15,477 nt of DNA from Burkholderiales bacterium. GTDB taxonomy: Bacteria > Pseudomonadota > Gammaproteobacteria > Burkholderiales > Burkholderiaceae_C. The stretch is from positions 1-15,477 of the forward strand of contig CANBSV010000064.1 of NCBI GenBank assembly GCA_947372225.1, in the 5' to 3' direction. Both the position numbers and the translations under genes were made by a program. The notes under the pieces are model-generated. The model had not been told where the DNA came from and searched no databases. It saw only the letters and a list, made by a program, of their open reading frames with translations. Below are positions 1 to 7,582 of the stretch, one piece after another. Every line of letters starts with the position of its first letter. The stretch's first letter is position 1.

Positions 1-1
1 G

Positions 2-979
2 CAACGCATCCCGAACTCGGACAAGGCAATCTGGTCTGTGCACTGCCACAACGATCTGGGCATGGCTGTGGCCAACTCGCTGGCAGGCGTCAAGATTGGC
101 GGCGCACGTCAGGTGGAGTGCACCATCAACGGCTTGGGTGAGCGTGCTGGCAACTGCGCCCTCGAGGAAGTCGTCATGGCGGTGCGGACGCGACGCGATT
201 ACTTCGGGCTCGACCTCGGTATCGACGCCACGCAGATCGTCCCTGCGTCGAGGTTGGTTTCGCAGACCACGGGCTTTGTCGTTCAGCCCAACAAGGCTGT
301 TGTTGGGGCCAACGCTTTCGCACACGCTTCGGGCATCCACCAGGATGGCGTGCTGAAGGCGCGCGATACCTACGAAATCATGCGTGCGGAGGATGTGGGC
401 TGGGCGACCAACAAGATCGTGTTGGGCAAGTTGTCGGGGCGTAATGCGTTCAAGCAGCGGCTGAATGACCTGGGCATCGAACTGGCTTCCGAGTCCGAGG
501 TCAATGCGGCATTTGCCAAGTTCAAGGAGCTCGCCGACCGTAAGAGCGAAATCTTTGACGAAGACATCACAGCGTTGGTGATGGACGAATCCGTGACGGC
601 CGAGCAGGAACATTACCGCTTGCTGGCCCTCTCGCAGCAGTCAGAAATGGGTGAACGCCCGCATGCCAGGGTCGCCTTTGCATCGGGCACAGACGAGTTC
701 CATGCCGAAAGCGAGGGCAACGGGCCGGTCGACGCCAGTCTGAAGGCGATCGAATCCAAGGTTCAATCAGGCGCCGAACTTGTGCTTTACTCGGTCAATG
801 CCATCACTTCCGGCAGCACAGAATCGCAGGGTGAAGTGACCATTCGACTTCAGTTGGGCGGACGAGTGGTCAACGGCGTGGGTTCCGATCCAGATATCGT
901 GGTTGCATCTGCCAAGGCTTATCTGGCAGCGCTCAACAAATTGCACAGCAAGAATGATCGCGTGGCTGCGCAAGGCTGA
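2..979 (+). CDS. leuA: 2-isopropylmalate synthase, C-terminal part (5' end outside window)
   Basis: This enzyme condenses acetyl-CoA with 2-oxoisovalerate to 2-isopropylmalate, the first committed step of leucine synthesis, in the cytoplasm. The reading frame is open from base 2 and gives about 325 residues of a protein that usually has roughly 510, so the N-terminal third of the catalytic barrel is missing. The metal-binding HCHND motif of the DRE-TIM barrel lies at bases 41-55, followed by the family signature NGLGERAGNCALEE and by ASGIHQDGVLK. The final 120 or so residues fit the C-terminal allosteric domain that binds leucine, ending in a typical SDPDIVVASAKAYLAALNKL segment. The frame is intact. 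No clear terminator hairpin follows the stop, and the next gene has its own predicted promoter. Identification is firm. Homologous citramalate or homocitrate synthases are less likely given the regulatory-domain sequence. Confidence 0.95.
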   Translation, partial: QRIPNSDKAIWSVHCHNDLGMAVANSLAGVKIGGARQVECTINGLGERAGNCALEEVVMAVRTRRDYFGLDLGIDATQIVPASRLVSQTTGFVVQPNKAVVGANAFAHASGIHQDGVLKARDTYEIMRAEDVGWATNKIVLGKLSGRNAFKQRLNDLGIELASESEVNAAFAKFKELADRKSEIFDEDITALVMDESVTAEQEHYRLLALSQQSEMGERPHARVAFASGTDEFHAESEGNGPVDASLKAIESKVQSGAELVLYSVNAITSGSTESQGEVTIRLQLGGRVVNGVGSDPDIVVASAKAYLAALNKLHSKNDRVAAQG

Positions 980-1039
980 TTCCGCGCACATCCAGTCTTG
1001 CGATATGCAGCTTGAGGAAGTTAGCGTAAGTTTTTGATA

Positions 1040-1068
1040 TTGCAGGTTTTTTTGTCGTGTCCTACACT
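1040..1068 (+). promoter_or_regulatory. Predicted sigma-70 promoter of the PBP7-like gene
   Basis: TTGCAG (1040-1045) and TACACT (1063-1068) are separated by exactly 17 bases in the 118-bp gap after leuA. Each box matches four of six consensus bases. Transcription would start near 1075 and give a leader of about 23 nt carrying a GAGG ribosome binding site at 1087-1090. Predicted by eye only. Confidence 0.5.
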
Positions 1069-1097
1069 AGGTCAACGACTGGAATCGAGGCTTTTCC

Positions 1098-2159
1098 GTG
1101 ATGACATTTTTCAGGCACTTCTGCTCTGGTCTTATCGCAGCTTCGATTGGGTTGCTGGGCACGTCCGCGTTCGGCGCTGAATCCGCAGCCGGTGGTGCAG
1201 ATGGCGTCCCTTCGGCCTCCGCCAAGTCAAGGACCCCCGCCTCGACAAGGAAGCCCGGTATCAAAAGGTCCATGGCTCAACCGAGGGTGGTGGCCAAGCT
1301 CGATCCGCAGAACGCGCCCGCTGCACAGTCTCGTTCCGGGTCAAAAGCAGCTTCCACGGCCAGGCAGTCGATGGGCGAACTTGAGGGGCTGCGTAGCACG
1401 CATGACAGCCTCGCGCTCAAATCGAGCGTGGCCTTGGTGATGGACCAGGATACCGATGAGGTGCTTTTCAGCAAGAACTCTCAGGCTGTGCTGCCGATTG
1501 CCTCAATTACCAAGCTGATGACCGCTGTGGTGGTGACAGACGCTGCCTTACCGCTCGATGAGGTGCTCACCGTGACCCAAGACGATGTGGACACCGAGAA
1601 GGGGAGCCGCTCGCGGTTGAGCGTGGGAACCCAGTTGACGCGCGAGGAAATGCTTCACTTGGCGTTGATGTCATCTGAGAACCGCGCTGCCCATGCTTTG
1701 GGGCGCAACTACCCGGGTGGACTTGCAGTTTTCGTCGAGGCCATGAACGCCAAGGCACGTTCTTTAGGGATGACCGATACGCACTATGTGGAGCCCACGG
1801 GGCTGTCCAGTCGCAATCAGTCCAGTGCCCACGATTTGGCCACGTTGGTCAAACTTGCACACACCCATCCGCTGATTCGCGAATTGTCAACCTCACCCCA
1901 ATTTTTGGTCGACGTCGGTAACCGGAAACTGCAGTACCACAATACAAATCGCTTGGTGAGCAACCCAACTTGGGATATCGGTCTGCAGAAGACGGGATAC
2001 ATCACCGAGGCGGGCAGATGCCTTGTCATGCAGGCCAGCTTGGCAGGCCGCAAATTGATCATGGTGTTTCTGGATTCGAGCGGGCTGAACACACGCTTGG
2101 CCGACGCCGAGCGGGTACGCCGTTGGGTCACTCAAATGACGCCCAAGCCGGTGTCGTGA
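1098..2159 (+). CDS. pbpG: D-alanyl-D-alanine endopeptidase/carboxypeptidase (PBP7-like, peptidase S11)
   Basis: This is a periplasmic serine D,D-peptidase of the low-molecular-mass penicillin-binding protein family, expected to cut D-Ala-mDAP cross-links or terminal D-Ala in peptidoglycan. Residues 1-26 or so form a signal peptide (Arg near the N-terminus, a hydrophobic stretch, then TSAFGA). They are followed by an 80-residue linker rich in Ala, Ser, Pro and basic residues. The catalytic domain shows all three motifs: SITK (S136 nucleophile, K139), SEN (193-195) and KTGY (298-301). The protein stops about 50 residues after KTG, so it lacks the C-terminal beta domain and amphipathic helix of PBP5/DacA types. 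That favours the PbpG (PBP7) subgroup. The start may be GTG 1098 or ATG 1101; GAGG at 1087-1090 suits either. It is monocistronic, convergent with the IclR gene. Confidence 0.88.
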   Translation: MMTFFRHFCSGLIAASIGLLGTSAFGAESAAGGADGVPSASAKSRTPASTRKPGIKRSMAQPRVVAKLDPQNAPAAQSRSGSKAASTARQSMGELEGLRSTHDSLALKSSVALVMDQDTDEVLFSKNSQAVLPIASITKLMTAVVVTDAALPLDEVLTVTQDDVDTEKGSRSRLSVGTQLTREEMLHLALMSSENRAAHALGRNYPGGLAVFVEAMNAKARSLGMTDTHYVEPTGLSSRNQSSAHDLATLVKLAHTHPLIRELSTSPQFLVDVGNRKLQYHNTNRLVSNPTWDIGLQKTGYITEAGRCLVMQASLAGRKLIMVFLDSSGLNTRLADAERVRRWVTQMTPKPVS

Positions 2160-2206
2160 CTTGACCCCTCGGCCCTTCCCAGGTGGCCACCCAATCTGTT
2201 CAATAA

Positions 2207-3028
2207 CTACCTGCCCAGGTGTCGACGAGGAGCATTCGTCTTGGCTCTTGGACCAGCAGGAAGTTCATGCTGATATCCGAGCGACGCAGAAATCGCCTCG
2301 GCCGTGATCCGCAGATGCTTGAGCCAACTGTCTTCCAACCGGTCGGCTGGCGCCGAAATGGAAAGCCCCGCGACCAACACCCCTTGATCGTCGAAAATAC
2401 CGGCGGCCATGCACTTCACGCCGACTTCGAGTTCTTCGTTGTCTCGCGCGGTACCCAAGGCCAGGACCGTCGACAACTCTCGCTCCAGTGCGCTGACCTC
2501 AGTGATGCTGTTGTGGGTGTTGCCGATCAGGCCGCTGCGGGTCGCATAGGCCCGAACGCGTTGCCCGTCCTCGTGGGCAAGAAACAGCTTGCCCACGGAC
2601 GTGAGGTGCAGTGGCGCACGCCCACCAATGGCGCGCACCACTTGCATGCCGGATCGTTCGCTGTAAGCGCGGTCAATGTAGACAATTTCGTCGCCTTGGC
2701 GCATCGAAAGGTTGACGGGTTGTTGCGTGAGTTTGTGCAGCGCGCGCATCGGCTCCACCGCCGCGTCTCGTACGTCGAGCCTTGCCTTCACGAGATTGCC
2801 GAGTTCGAGCAACCGCATTCCGAGTCGGTAGGTCCCAGCTTCGGGGCGGTCCACCAGACGGCCGCAGGCAAGATCGTTGAGGATGCGGTGAGCGGTCGAG
2901 GGGTGCAGCCCGGTTTCCTCGCTGATGACCTTCAACGACACCGGACCGGGATGCCTGGCGAGCACGTCCAGCACCGCGAAGGTACGCGCCAGCACTTGAA
3001 CTGCGGGGGTCGGCTGGGTGCTGCTCAT
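2207..3028 (-). CDS. IclR-family transcriptional regulator
   Basis: This is a DNA-binding regulator of 273 residues, a typical IclR length of about 250-280. Residues 8-70 form the winged helix-turn-helix, with recognition-helix sequence GLHPSTAHRILNDL and wing TYRLGMRLLELG. Residues 80-250 form the IclR effector-binding domain, with VYIDRAYSERSGMQVV, APLHLTSVGKLFLA and a late EELEVGVKCMAAGIFD segment, all characteristic of the family. The C-terminus is a basic, proline-containing tail. The ATG at 3028 has only a weak GAGAG upstream. IclR proteins usually act as repressors or activators of catabolic operons and respond to small carboxylic or aromatic acids, but the ligand and target cannot be read from the sequence. 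The divergent neighbour encodes a secreted protein rather than an enzyme operon, so the usual regulator-target pairing is uncertain here. Confidence 0.93.
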   Translation of the reverse strand: MSSTQPTPAVQVLARTFAVLDVLARHPGPVSLKVISEETGLHPSTAHRILNDLACGRLVDRPEAGTYRLGMRLLELGNLVKARLDVRDAAVEPMRALHKLTQQPVNLSMRQGDEIVYIDRAYSERSGMQVVRAIGGRAPLHLTSVGKLFLAHEDGQRVRAYATRSGLIGNTHNSITEVSALERELSTVLALGTARDNEELEVGVKCMAAGIFDDQGVLVAGLSISAPADRLEDSWLKHLRITAEAISASLGYQHELPAGPRAKTNAPRRHLGR

Positions 3029-3058
3029 GCTTGATATTTTCTCTCAGTGGATTTGGTT

Positions 3059-3088
3059 TTTGTATGGCGGAACGCTGTTTCGGTTCAA
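3059..3088 (-). promoter_or_regulatory. Candidate sigma-70 promoter for the IclR-family gene
   Basis: On the minus strand TTGAAC (complement of 3083-3088) and TACAAA (complement of 3059-3064) are 18 bases apart. This places transcription start about 20-25 bases upstream of the iclR-type ATG. It lies in the divergent region with the TIGR03790-type gene, where an IclR operator would also be expected. Weak prediction. Confidence 0.3.
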
Positions 3089-3122
3089 TGTCCGTCGGCA
3101 ACGCACTGACTTTCTGTCGTTC

Positions 3123-4220
3123 ATGGCCCTGTGCACCTTACTGCTGTGCGGCGCTGCCCGAGGTGCAGAGCCCCTTGAGTCGACACCCACTCGCAGCGAG
3201 GCCGCTTCGTCCACACCACGACCTCCTGCCTTGGCATTTATTGGCGTACCCCGGATCACCAGCCGCCTGACAGCTCGCGATCTTGGCCTCGTCATCAATG
3301 TGAACGACCCCTACTCGGTCAAGGTCGGCCAGTTTTATATCGATGCAAGGCAACTGACTGAATCGCAGGTGCTGCGCGTCGAGTTGCCTGTTCGCTCCGA
3401 AATTGCGCCGGATGAATTTCGGGTCCTTGACGAGCGAATACGTCAGTTCTTCGGCCCCGACATTCAGGCCCTGGCTCTGGCCTGGAGCCAGCCTTTCGCC
3501 GTCGAGTGCAACTCCATCACGGGCGCGCTCACGCTCGGGTTCGATGCTGACTTGTGCAGCAAGACTTGCGCACCCACTCGCAAATCGAGCTATCTCAACG
3601 CGTACACGTCAAGGCCTTTCACTGACCTGCAGATGCGACCATCGATGCTGCTGGCGGCCAAAAGTGTTGCGGCGGCTGAAGACATGATCCGCCGAGGCGT
3701 GGCGTCTGACTACACCTTGGGCTTGCGCGGTTCGCCCCCGGTGAATGCACACTTTCTCATCACCTCGGACAACGCACGCAGCAGCCGTGCCTATTTGTTT
3801 CCGCCGCAGGGCCTGCTTCACGGCACCGGGATTGACGTTCATGTCGAGCGGTCCAATGTGTTGCAGGGGGTCGAGCGGTTATTGCTGTACGAGACTGGTT
3901 TGTCTCAGGTGGAAAAACTCGACACGTTGAACTGGGTGCCCGGCGGCATCGGGGATCACCTCACGTCCTACGGCGGGCGCATCGATGGAAAAGGCGGCCA
4001 GATGAGTGCCCTGGAGTGGATAGCGTCGGGCGCCACCGCTTCGTACGGAACTGTCTCGGAGCCTTGTTCCCATCCTCAGAAGTTTCCGCACCCGCAGATC
4101 GTGCTGCTGCACTACGCCCAGGGTTCAAGCCTGATTGAGGCGTACTGGAAGAGCGTGGCCTGGCCTCAGCAGGGGTTGTTCATCGGCGAGCCATTGGCGG
4201 CGCCATTCGCACGTCGCTGA
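3123..4220 (+). CDS. TIGR03790-type secreted protein of unknown function
   Basis: Function is unknown. The protein resembles the uncharacterised TIGR03790 family, which is reported almost only from bacteria that encode exosortase/PEP-CTERM systems. The recognisable parts are SDYTLGLRGSPPVNAHFLIT, DHLTSYGGRI, ALEWIASGATASYGTVSEPC and the C-terminal EAYWKSVAWPQQGLFIGEPL. The N-terminus carries a hydrophobic stretch MALCTLLLCGAARGA that looks like a secretion signal. With the ATG at 3123 the protein has 365 residues but a signal without basic residues. The frame stays open upstream to GTG 3018 (400 residues), and the upstream residues NVRRQR would make a better n-region, so TTG 3060 or an earlier start is possible. 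There is no clear ribosome binding site at any of these starts. Four cysteines in the mature part may form disulfides. The gene stands alone, divergent from iclR and convergent with hpnE (30 bp apart). Confidence 0.72.
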   Translation: MALCTLLLCGAARGAEPLESTPTRSEAASSTPRPPALAFIGVPRITSRLTARDLGLVINVNDPYSVKVGQFYIDARQLTESQVLRVELPVRSEIAPDEFRVLDERIRQFFGPDIQALALAWSQPFAVECNSITGALTLGFDADLCSKTCAPTRKSSYLNAYTSRPFTDLQMRPSMLLAAKSVAAAEDMIRRGVASDYTLGLRGSPPVNAHFLITSDNARSSRAYLFPPQGLLHGTGIDVHVERSNVLQGVERLLLYETGLSQVEKLDTLNWVPGGIGDHLTSYGGRIDGKGGQMSALEWIASGATASYGTVSEPCSHPQKFPHPQIVLLHYAQGSSLIEAYWKSVAWPQQGLFIGEPLAAPFARR

Positions 4221-4250
4221 CTGCTTGACGAGGTGGCCCGGACGCTGGGC

Positions 4251-5561
4251 TCATGGCCCCGACGCTCGGCGCCAGATGCGCACTGCGTCGATGCCTGACT
4301 TCACGGCGCCTTCGATCGTCGCGGGGTAGGGCCCATCGACATAGTCGCCCGCTGCTGTCAGGCCGTCCGCGATGCGAGTTGCGGGTCGAGGCAGGCCCGG
4401 TGTACAGCGAAACGTGGCGCGCTTTTCAATCAGCACCTGAACGGTCGTCAGCGGCGCCATGAGGTGATCGCGCAGTTGCGTTTGCGCTTGGGCGAATGTG
4501 GCAGCCGAGGTCACCGCGCTTCCGGCTTCGACCCAAGGCTGTGCAGCGCTGATCACAAAACTCAGCAAACCTGAACGGCCGCTGAGCCAGCCCTGATCGA
4601 ACACGAACTGTGCTGGTCCATCCGTCTCACCGGATTGCAGCAGGGTCATCGCTTGCGGTAGTCGGGTGCCAGCCGACATGGCGTACACGGTAACGATGGG
4701 CTCGTATCGCAGCGAGGCAGCGCGTTCTGCCCAGGGGCGATCATGGTCTTTGACCAAGCGAGCCGCCTCACCCGCCGTGCAGCACAACACCACCGCATCG
4801 AAACGATCCCCGTCGACGAGCCAGCCTGAGCCGTTCGGCTCGAGGCACATCACCCGTGTCGACGTCAACACCTGCGCTCCATGTTGCGCCAGCCAGCGGG
4901 ATGCCGGCTCAGGAAGCAACTCGCCCAGCGGCAGCCTCGGTAACAGGAGATCGGCCGACCCAGCACCCGAGAACATGGCATCTCGCAACACCCTCAGGAA
5001 AACGCTGGCGCTGGCCTGATTCGCGGGCGTGTTCAGAGCGGCGACGCAAAGGGGCTCGATCAGATCGCGCTGCACGTTCGGTGGAATGCCAGCGCACAAC
5101 TGGCTGACTGAGAGGCTGTCCGCACACCTGAAACCGGTGGCAGCCCAGCGTGTGGCGGTCCACAGAAGCGACATGCGCTCACCGAGAGTCCATTTGCCGT
5201 GCGACAGCACAGCGCGTGCAAACGCCTGCAGAGCAGGCCCGCTCGGCAGACGAAGGCCGCAACCAGTGCCATCGACCAATGTCAGCGGCGAGCGCAACAG
5301 CGCGGCGTCCATGTCTGCGCCGACCTCTGCCATGAGGCGCAGGGTCTGCCGATAGGCGCCGATCAGGATGTGTTGCCCGTTGTCGAGCGGAATGTGTCCC
5401 GAATTGGCCCCCACCGGGATGCTTCGCGCACGTCCCCCCAATGTGGGCGCCATCTCGAAAAGCGTGACCCGGTCACCGCCCTTCGTGGCTTCGACGGCCG
5501 CTGCCAGACCGGCCCACCCGCCACCAACCACGGCCACCCGTCTGTTGGTGCTATCGCCCAA
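4251..5561 (-). CDS. hpnE: Hydroxysqualene dehydroxylase HpnE (FAD-dependent)
   Basis: This enzyme reduces hydroxysqualene to squalene, the last of three steps from farnesyl diphosphate to squalene in hopanoid-making bacteria. The protein has 436 residues. The N-terminus is a Rossmann FAD-binding fold with VVGGGWAGLAAAVEA (11-25), an acidic residue ending the second strand (LFE, 34-36) and GGRA (42-45), as in the phytoene desaturase/amine oxidase superfamily. The C-terminus has the second flavin motif AGDYVDGPYPATIEGAVKSG. The start is an unusual TTG at 5561 that directly follows the hpnD stop. AGGG seven bases before it supports this choice, though a GTG eight codons later would still keep the flavin motif. 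It is the last gene of hpnC-hpnD-hpnE. The assignment rests on this context as much as on the fold. Confidence 0.9.
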   Translation of the reverse strand: MGDSTNRRVAVVGGGWAGLAAAVEATKGGDRVTLFEMAPTLGGRARSIPVGANSGHIPLDNGQHILIGAYRQTLRLMAEVGADMDAALLRSPLTLVDGTGCGLRLPSGPALQAFARAVLSHGKWTLGERMSLLWTATRWAATGFRCADSLSVSQLCAGIPPNVQRDLIEPLCVAALNTPANQASASVFLRVLRDAMFSGAGSADLLLPRLPLGELLPEPASRWLAQHGAQVLTSTRVMCLEPNGSGWLVDGDRFDAVVLCCTAGEAARLVKDHDRPWAERAASLRYEPIVTVYAMSAGTRLPQAMTLLQSGETDGPAQFVFDQGWLSGRSGLLSFVISAAQPWVEAGSAVTSAATFAQAQTQLRDHLMAPLTTVQVLIEKRATFRCTPGLPRPATRIADGLTAAGDYVDGPYPATIEGAVKSGIDAVRIWRRASGP

Positions 5562-6410
5562 TCAGCGACCCTGCCAGTGGGTTCGCATGGCGATCCAAAG
5601 CTTACGCAGTGGCGTCAGCGATGTGCGCTGATGAAGCACCTGAAAACCGTCCGCCTCAATCTCACGTAGCAGCGTGCGGTAGATGTTGGCCATCATCAAA
5701 CCGGGCTTTTGTGCAGCCCGGTCCGCCGCTGGCAGCAGCGCGAATGCTTCGTCGAAGGTCTGATGGGCGCGCTCGGCCTGAAATTGCATCAGGGACGTGA
5801 AGCGTTCGCTGTATCCGTGGGGCGCCGTGCGCAGCAGCAATTCGCTCGCCTTCACGTCGAACCGCTGCAACTCGGACACCGGCAGGTAGATGCGTCCGCG
5901 CCTCGCATCGTCCCCCACGTCGCGGATGATGTTGGTCAGTTGCATCGCGAGCCCCAACCGATGAGCGTATCGAACGGTCTCTTCGTCTGTACGCCCGAAG
6001 ATGTTCGCGGCCACCTCACCGACGACGCCGGCCACCAGATGGCAGTAGCGGGCCAGGCCTGGAAAATCAATGAACCGCGTCTGCTCGAGATCGATCTGGC
6101 AGCCTTCGATGACAGCCAACAGGTGACCCGCTTCGATGGCGTAGGACTGGGTGTGGGGCATCAGTGCACGCATCACCGGGTGATTGGGCTGCCCGTTGTA
6201 GGCGTTGCCCACCTCCTGCCGCCACCAGGCCAGTTTGGCTGCGGCCACTCCTGAGTCGGTGGCCTCATCGACGACATCGTCCACTTCCCGACAAAATGCG
6301 TAAAACGCCGTGATGGCTGCTCGTCGCGGCGGCGGCAGGAACAAGAAGGCGTAATAAAAGCTTGAGCCGCTCTTGGCGGTTTTGTCCTGCACATAGGCTT
6401 CAGGGGTCAT
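5562..6410 (-). CDS. hpnD: Presqualene diphosphate synthase HpnD
   Basis: This enzyme joins two farnesyl diphosphates head to head into presqualene diphosphate, the first step of the HpnCDE squalene route. It belongs to the all-helical squalene/phytoene synthase family. The two magnesium-binding aspartate motifs are visible: REVDDVVDE at residues 41-49 and NIIRDVGDDARRGRIYLP at 160-177. The chosen start, ATG at 6410, gives 282 residues beginning MTPEAYVQDKTAKSGSSFYY, as HpnD proteins usually begin. The frame extends 18 codons further upstream, but that stretch lies inside hpnC and looks unlike the family. The ATG overlaps the hpnC stop as ATGA, which implies translational coupling. A phytoene or diapophytoene synthase is the main alternative, but the flanking hpnC and hpnE make HpnD far more likely. 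Confidence 0.93.
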   Translation of the reverse strand: MTPEAYVQDKTAKSGSSFYYAFLFLPPPRRAAITAFYAFCREVDDVVDEATDSGVAAAKLAWWRQEVGNAYNGQPNHPVMRALMPHTQSYAIEAGHLLAVIEGCQIDLEQTRFIDFPGLARYCHLVAGVVGEVAANIFGRTDEETVRYAHRLGLAMQLTNIIRDVGDDARRGRIYLPVSELQRFDVKASELLLRTAPHGYSERFTSLMQFQAERAHQTFDEAFALLPAADRAAQKPGLMMANIYRTLLREIEADGFQVLHQRTSLTPLRKLWIAMRTHWQGR

Positions 6411-7270
6411 GCGATCTTGCCGGTCAATGTAGGGTGGGCCCGCCGCATGCCAGCCGCACGCCACAGCATCACAGGAGCATCCAGTTTTTCTATGCGTGGC
6501 CTAACGGTCAGCGTACCGTGGTTCATCTGCTCGATTTTGTCCACGATGCGCAGCCCGCCTTGTACGACAAGCCGAAGTTCCCAGCCGGCCCGCCCGGGTA
6601 CCCGATGCACCAGCGGCGAGCCTTGCATCAGGAGCCCGCGTGCCCAAGCGGTCACGTCCGCAATCAGCGCTCGCGCAGCCGGGCTGTCTTGCCGATCCAC
6701 CAACTGCTGTGACGAAACGGCGTGCGCTTCGATATCGCACTGAGGCAGATAGAGCCGCCCGCGCGACGTATCTATGCTCAAGTCCTGCCAGAAATTGATC
6801 AGTTGCAAGGCGCTGCAGATGGCATCTGATTGGGTCAGTGAGGCGCTATCGCTGACCCCATAAAGGTGAAGCAGCAGGCGGCCTACCGGGTTGGCTGACC
6901 GGCGGCAGTAATCGAGCAGTTCGGCGCGGTCGTGGTAGCGCGCCTTGACGACGTCCTGCTCGAAAGCGCTCAGCAAATCGTGCAGGAGGGACACAGGCAG
7001 CAGGCGCTGCGCGATGACCGTGGAGAGCGGAGCAAACACGGAACGCCAACGCGTAGAGATTTCGTTTCCGCTCTCTATTGCCGTCAGATCTGCACGAAAC
7101 GCGGTCAGATCTGCCAACCGCTGAGCGGGCGACGCGTTGCCCTCGTCGGCAATGTCGTCTGCCGTGCGGGCGAATCTGTAGATCGCCACGACTGACGGCC
7201 GCAGTTCAGCGGGACAAAGCCAGGAAGCGACCGGAAAATTCTCGTAATGGTCAACGCTCACGGGCAGCAT
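6407..7270 (-). CDS. hpnC: Hydroxysqualene synthase HpnC
   Basis: This enzyme hydrolyses presqualene diphosphate to hydroxysqualene, the second chemical step of the HpnCDE route, although its gene comes first. It is a squalene/phytoene synthase homologue of 287 residues. The first aspartate-rich motif is RFARTADDIADE (32-43). The second is weaker, QLINFWQDLSID (156-167), followed by RGRLYLP. The divergence of the second motif from the canonical NIxRDxxED form fits HpnC rather than a prenyl coupling enzyme. The start is ATG 7270. A GTG at 7261 would give MSVDHYENFPVAS, which is also how many HpnC proteins begin, and no strong ribosome binding site decides between them. The gene leads the operon, and its promoter should lie in 7271-7455. 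Confidence 0.92.
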   Translation of the reverse strand: MLPVSVDHYENFPVASWLCPAELRPSVVAIYRFARTADDIADEGNASPAQRLADLTAFRADLTAIESGNEISTRWRSVFAPLSTVIAQRLLPVSLLHDLLSAFEQDVVKARYHDRAELLDYCRRSANPVGRLLLHLYGVSDSASLTQSDAICSALQLINFWQDLSIDTSRGRLYLPQCDIEAHAVSSQQLVDRQDSPAARALIADVTAWARGLLMQGSPLVHRVPGRAGWELRLVVQGGLRIVDKIEQMNHGTLTVRPRIEKLDAPVMLWRAAGMRRAHPTLTGKIA

Positions 7271-7321
7271 TGTCCATGCGTCTGTCGGGCACCCTGGACC
7301 TGACGCTTGCAGTTCCGTTGA

Positions 7322-7350
7322 AACTTACGCCTGCCCGCTCGGTATATCAA
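7322..7350 (-). promoter_or_regulatory. Predicted sigma-70 promoter of the hpnCDE operon
   Basis: On the minus strand TTGATA (complement of 7345-7350, five of six consensus bases) and TAAGTT (complement of 7322-7327) are 17 bases apart. Transcription would begin near 7315, leaving a leader of about 45 nt before hpnC. Predicted by eye only. Confidence 0.42.
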
Positions 7351-7391
7351 GCGCACTTCCTGCAGTGGCCTCCGCGGTTAAACTCAAGGGC

Positions 7392-7410
7392 TTTCCGCGG
7401 TGCGCGGAAA
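7392..7410. repeat. Perfect 8-bp inverted repeat between hpnC and tRNA-Leu
   Basis: TTTCCGCG, a GTG spacer and CGCGGAAA form a perfect 8-bp inverted repeat in the divergent region. It lies 42 bases upstream of the predicted hpnC -35 box and 45 bases before tRNA-Leu. It could be a protein-binding operator, or a hairpin in the leader of the tRNA-Leu/tig transcript. A weak TTAAAC at 7378-7383 could be the -10 box of that transcript. No assignment is possible from sequence alone. Confidence 0.45.
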
Positions 7411-7455
7411 TTTCGTTGGACGGCAGCGCCCGCTCCCGTCGTTTGAATTGGCCCC

Positions 7456-7542
7456 GCGCGGGTGGCGAAATTGGTAGACGCACCAGGTTTAGGTCCTGAC
7501 GCCAGCAATGGTGTGCGGGTTCGAGTCCCGCCCCGCGCACCA
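7456..7542 (+). tRNA. tRNA-Leu (anticodon UAG)
   Basis: This is an 87-nt type II tRNA with an encoded CCA end (7540-7542). The acceptor stem GCGCGGG/CCCGCGC is fully paired, and the T arm is GCGGG-TTCGAGT-CCCGC. The long variable arm fits leucine tRNAs. The anticodon TAG is at 7490-7492 in a TTTAGGT loop. The outermost anticodon-stem pair is a C-A mismatch. It reads CUA and other CUN codons. No terminator separates it from tig 40 bases downstream, so the two may share a transcript that is processed. Confidence 0.97.
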
Positions 7543-7582
7543 GCCACATCAACCAGCATTGTCTTAAGAAAGTTTCCTGATC

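Noticed and set aside
2160..2206. Palindrome GGTGGCCACC between the convergent pbpG-like and IclR genes as a bidirectional terminator
   Set aside because: The palindrome is short and has no T run on either side; it could be a chance match.
2219..3034. Plus-strand open frame of 271 codons opposite the IclR gene
   Set aside because: The IclR frame on the other strand has clear helix-turn-helix and effector-domain signatures; this one has none and no ribosome binding site.
6411..6464. Extension of hpnD by 18 codons to an upstream start
   Set aside because: The added residues lie within hpnC and are unlike HpnD N-termini; the ATG overlapping the hpnC stop fits the family and the operon.
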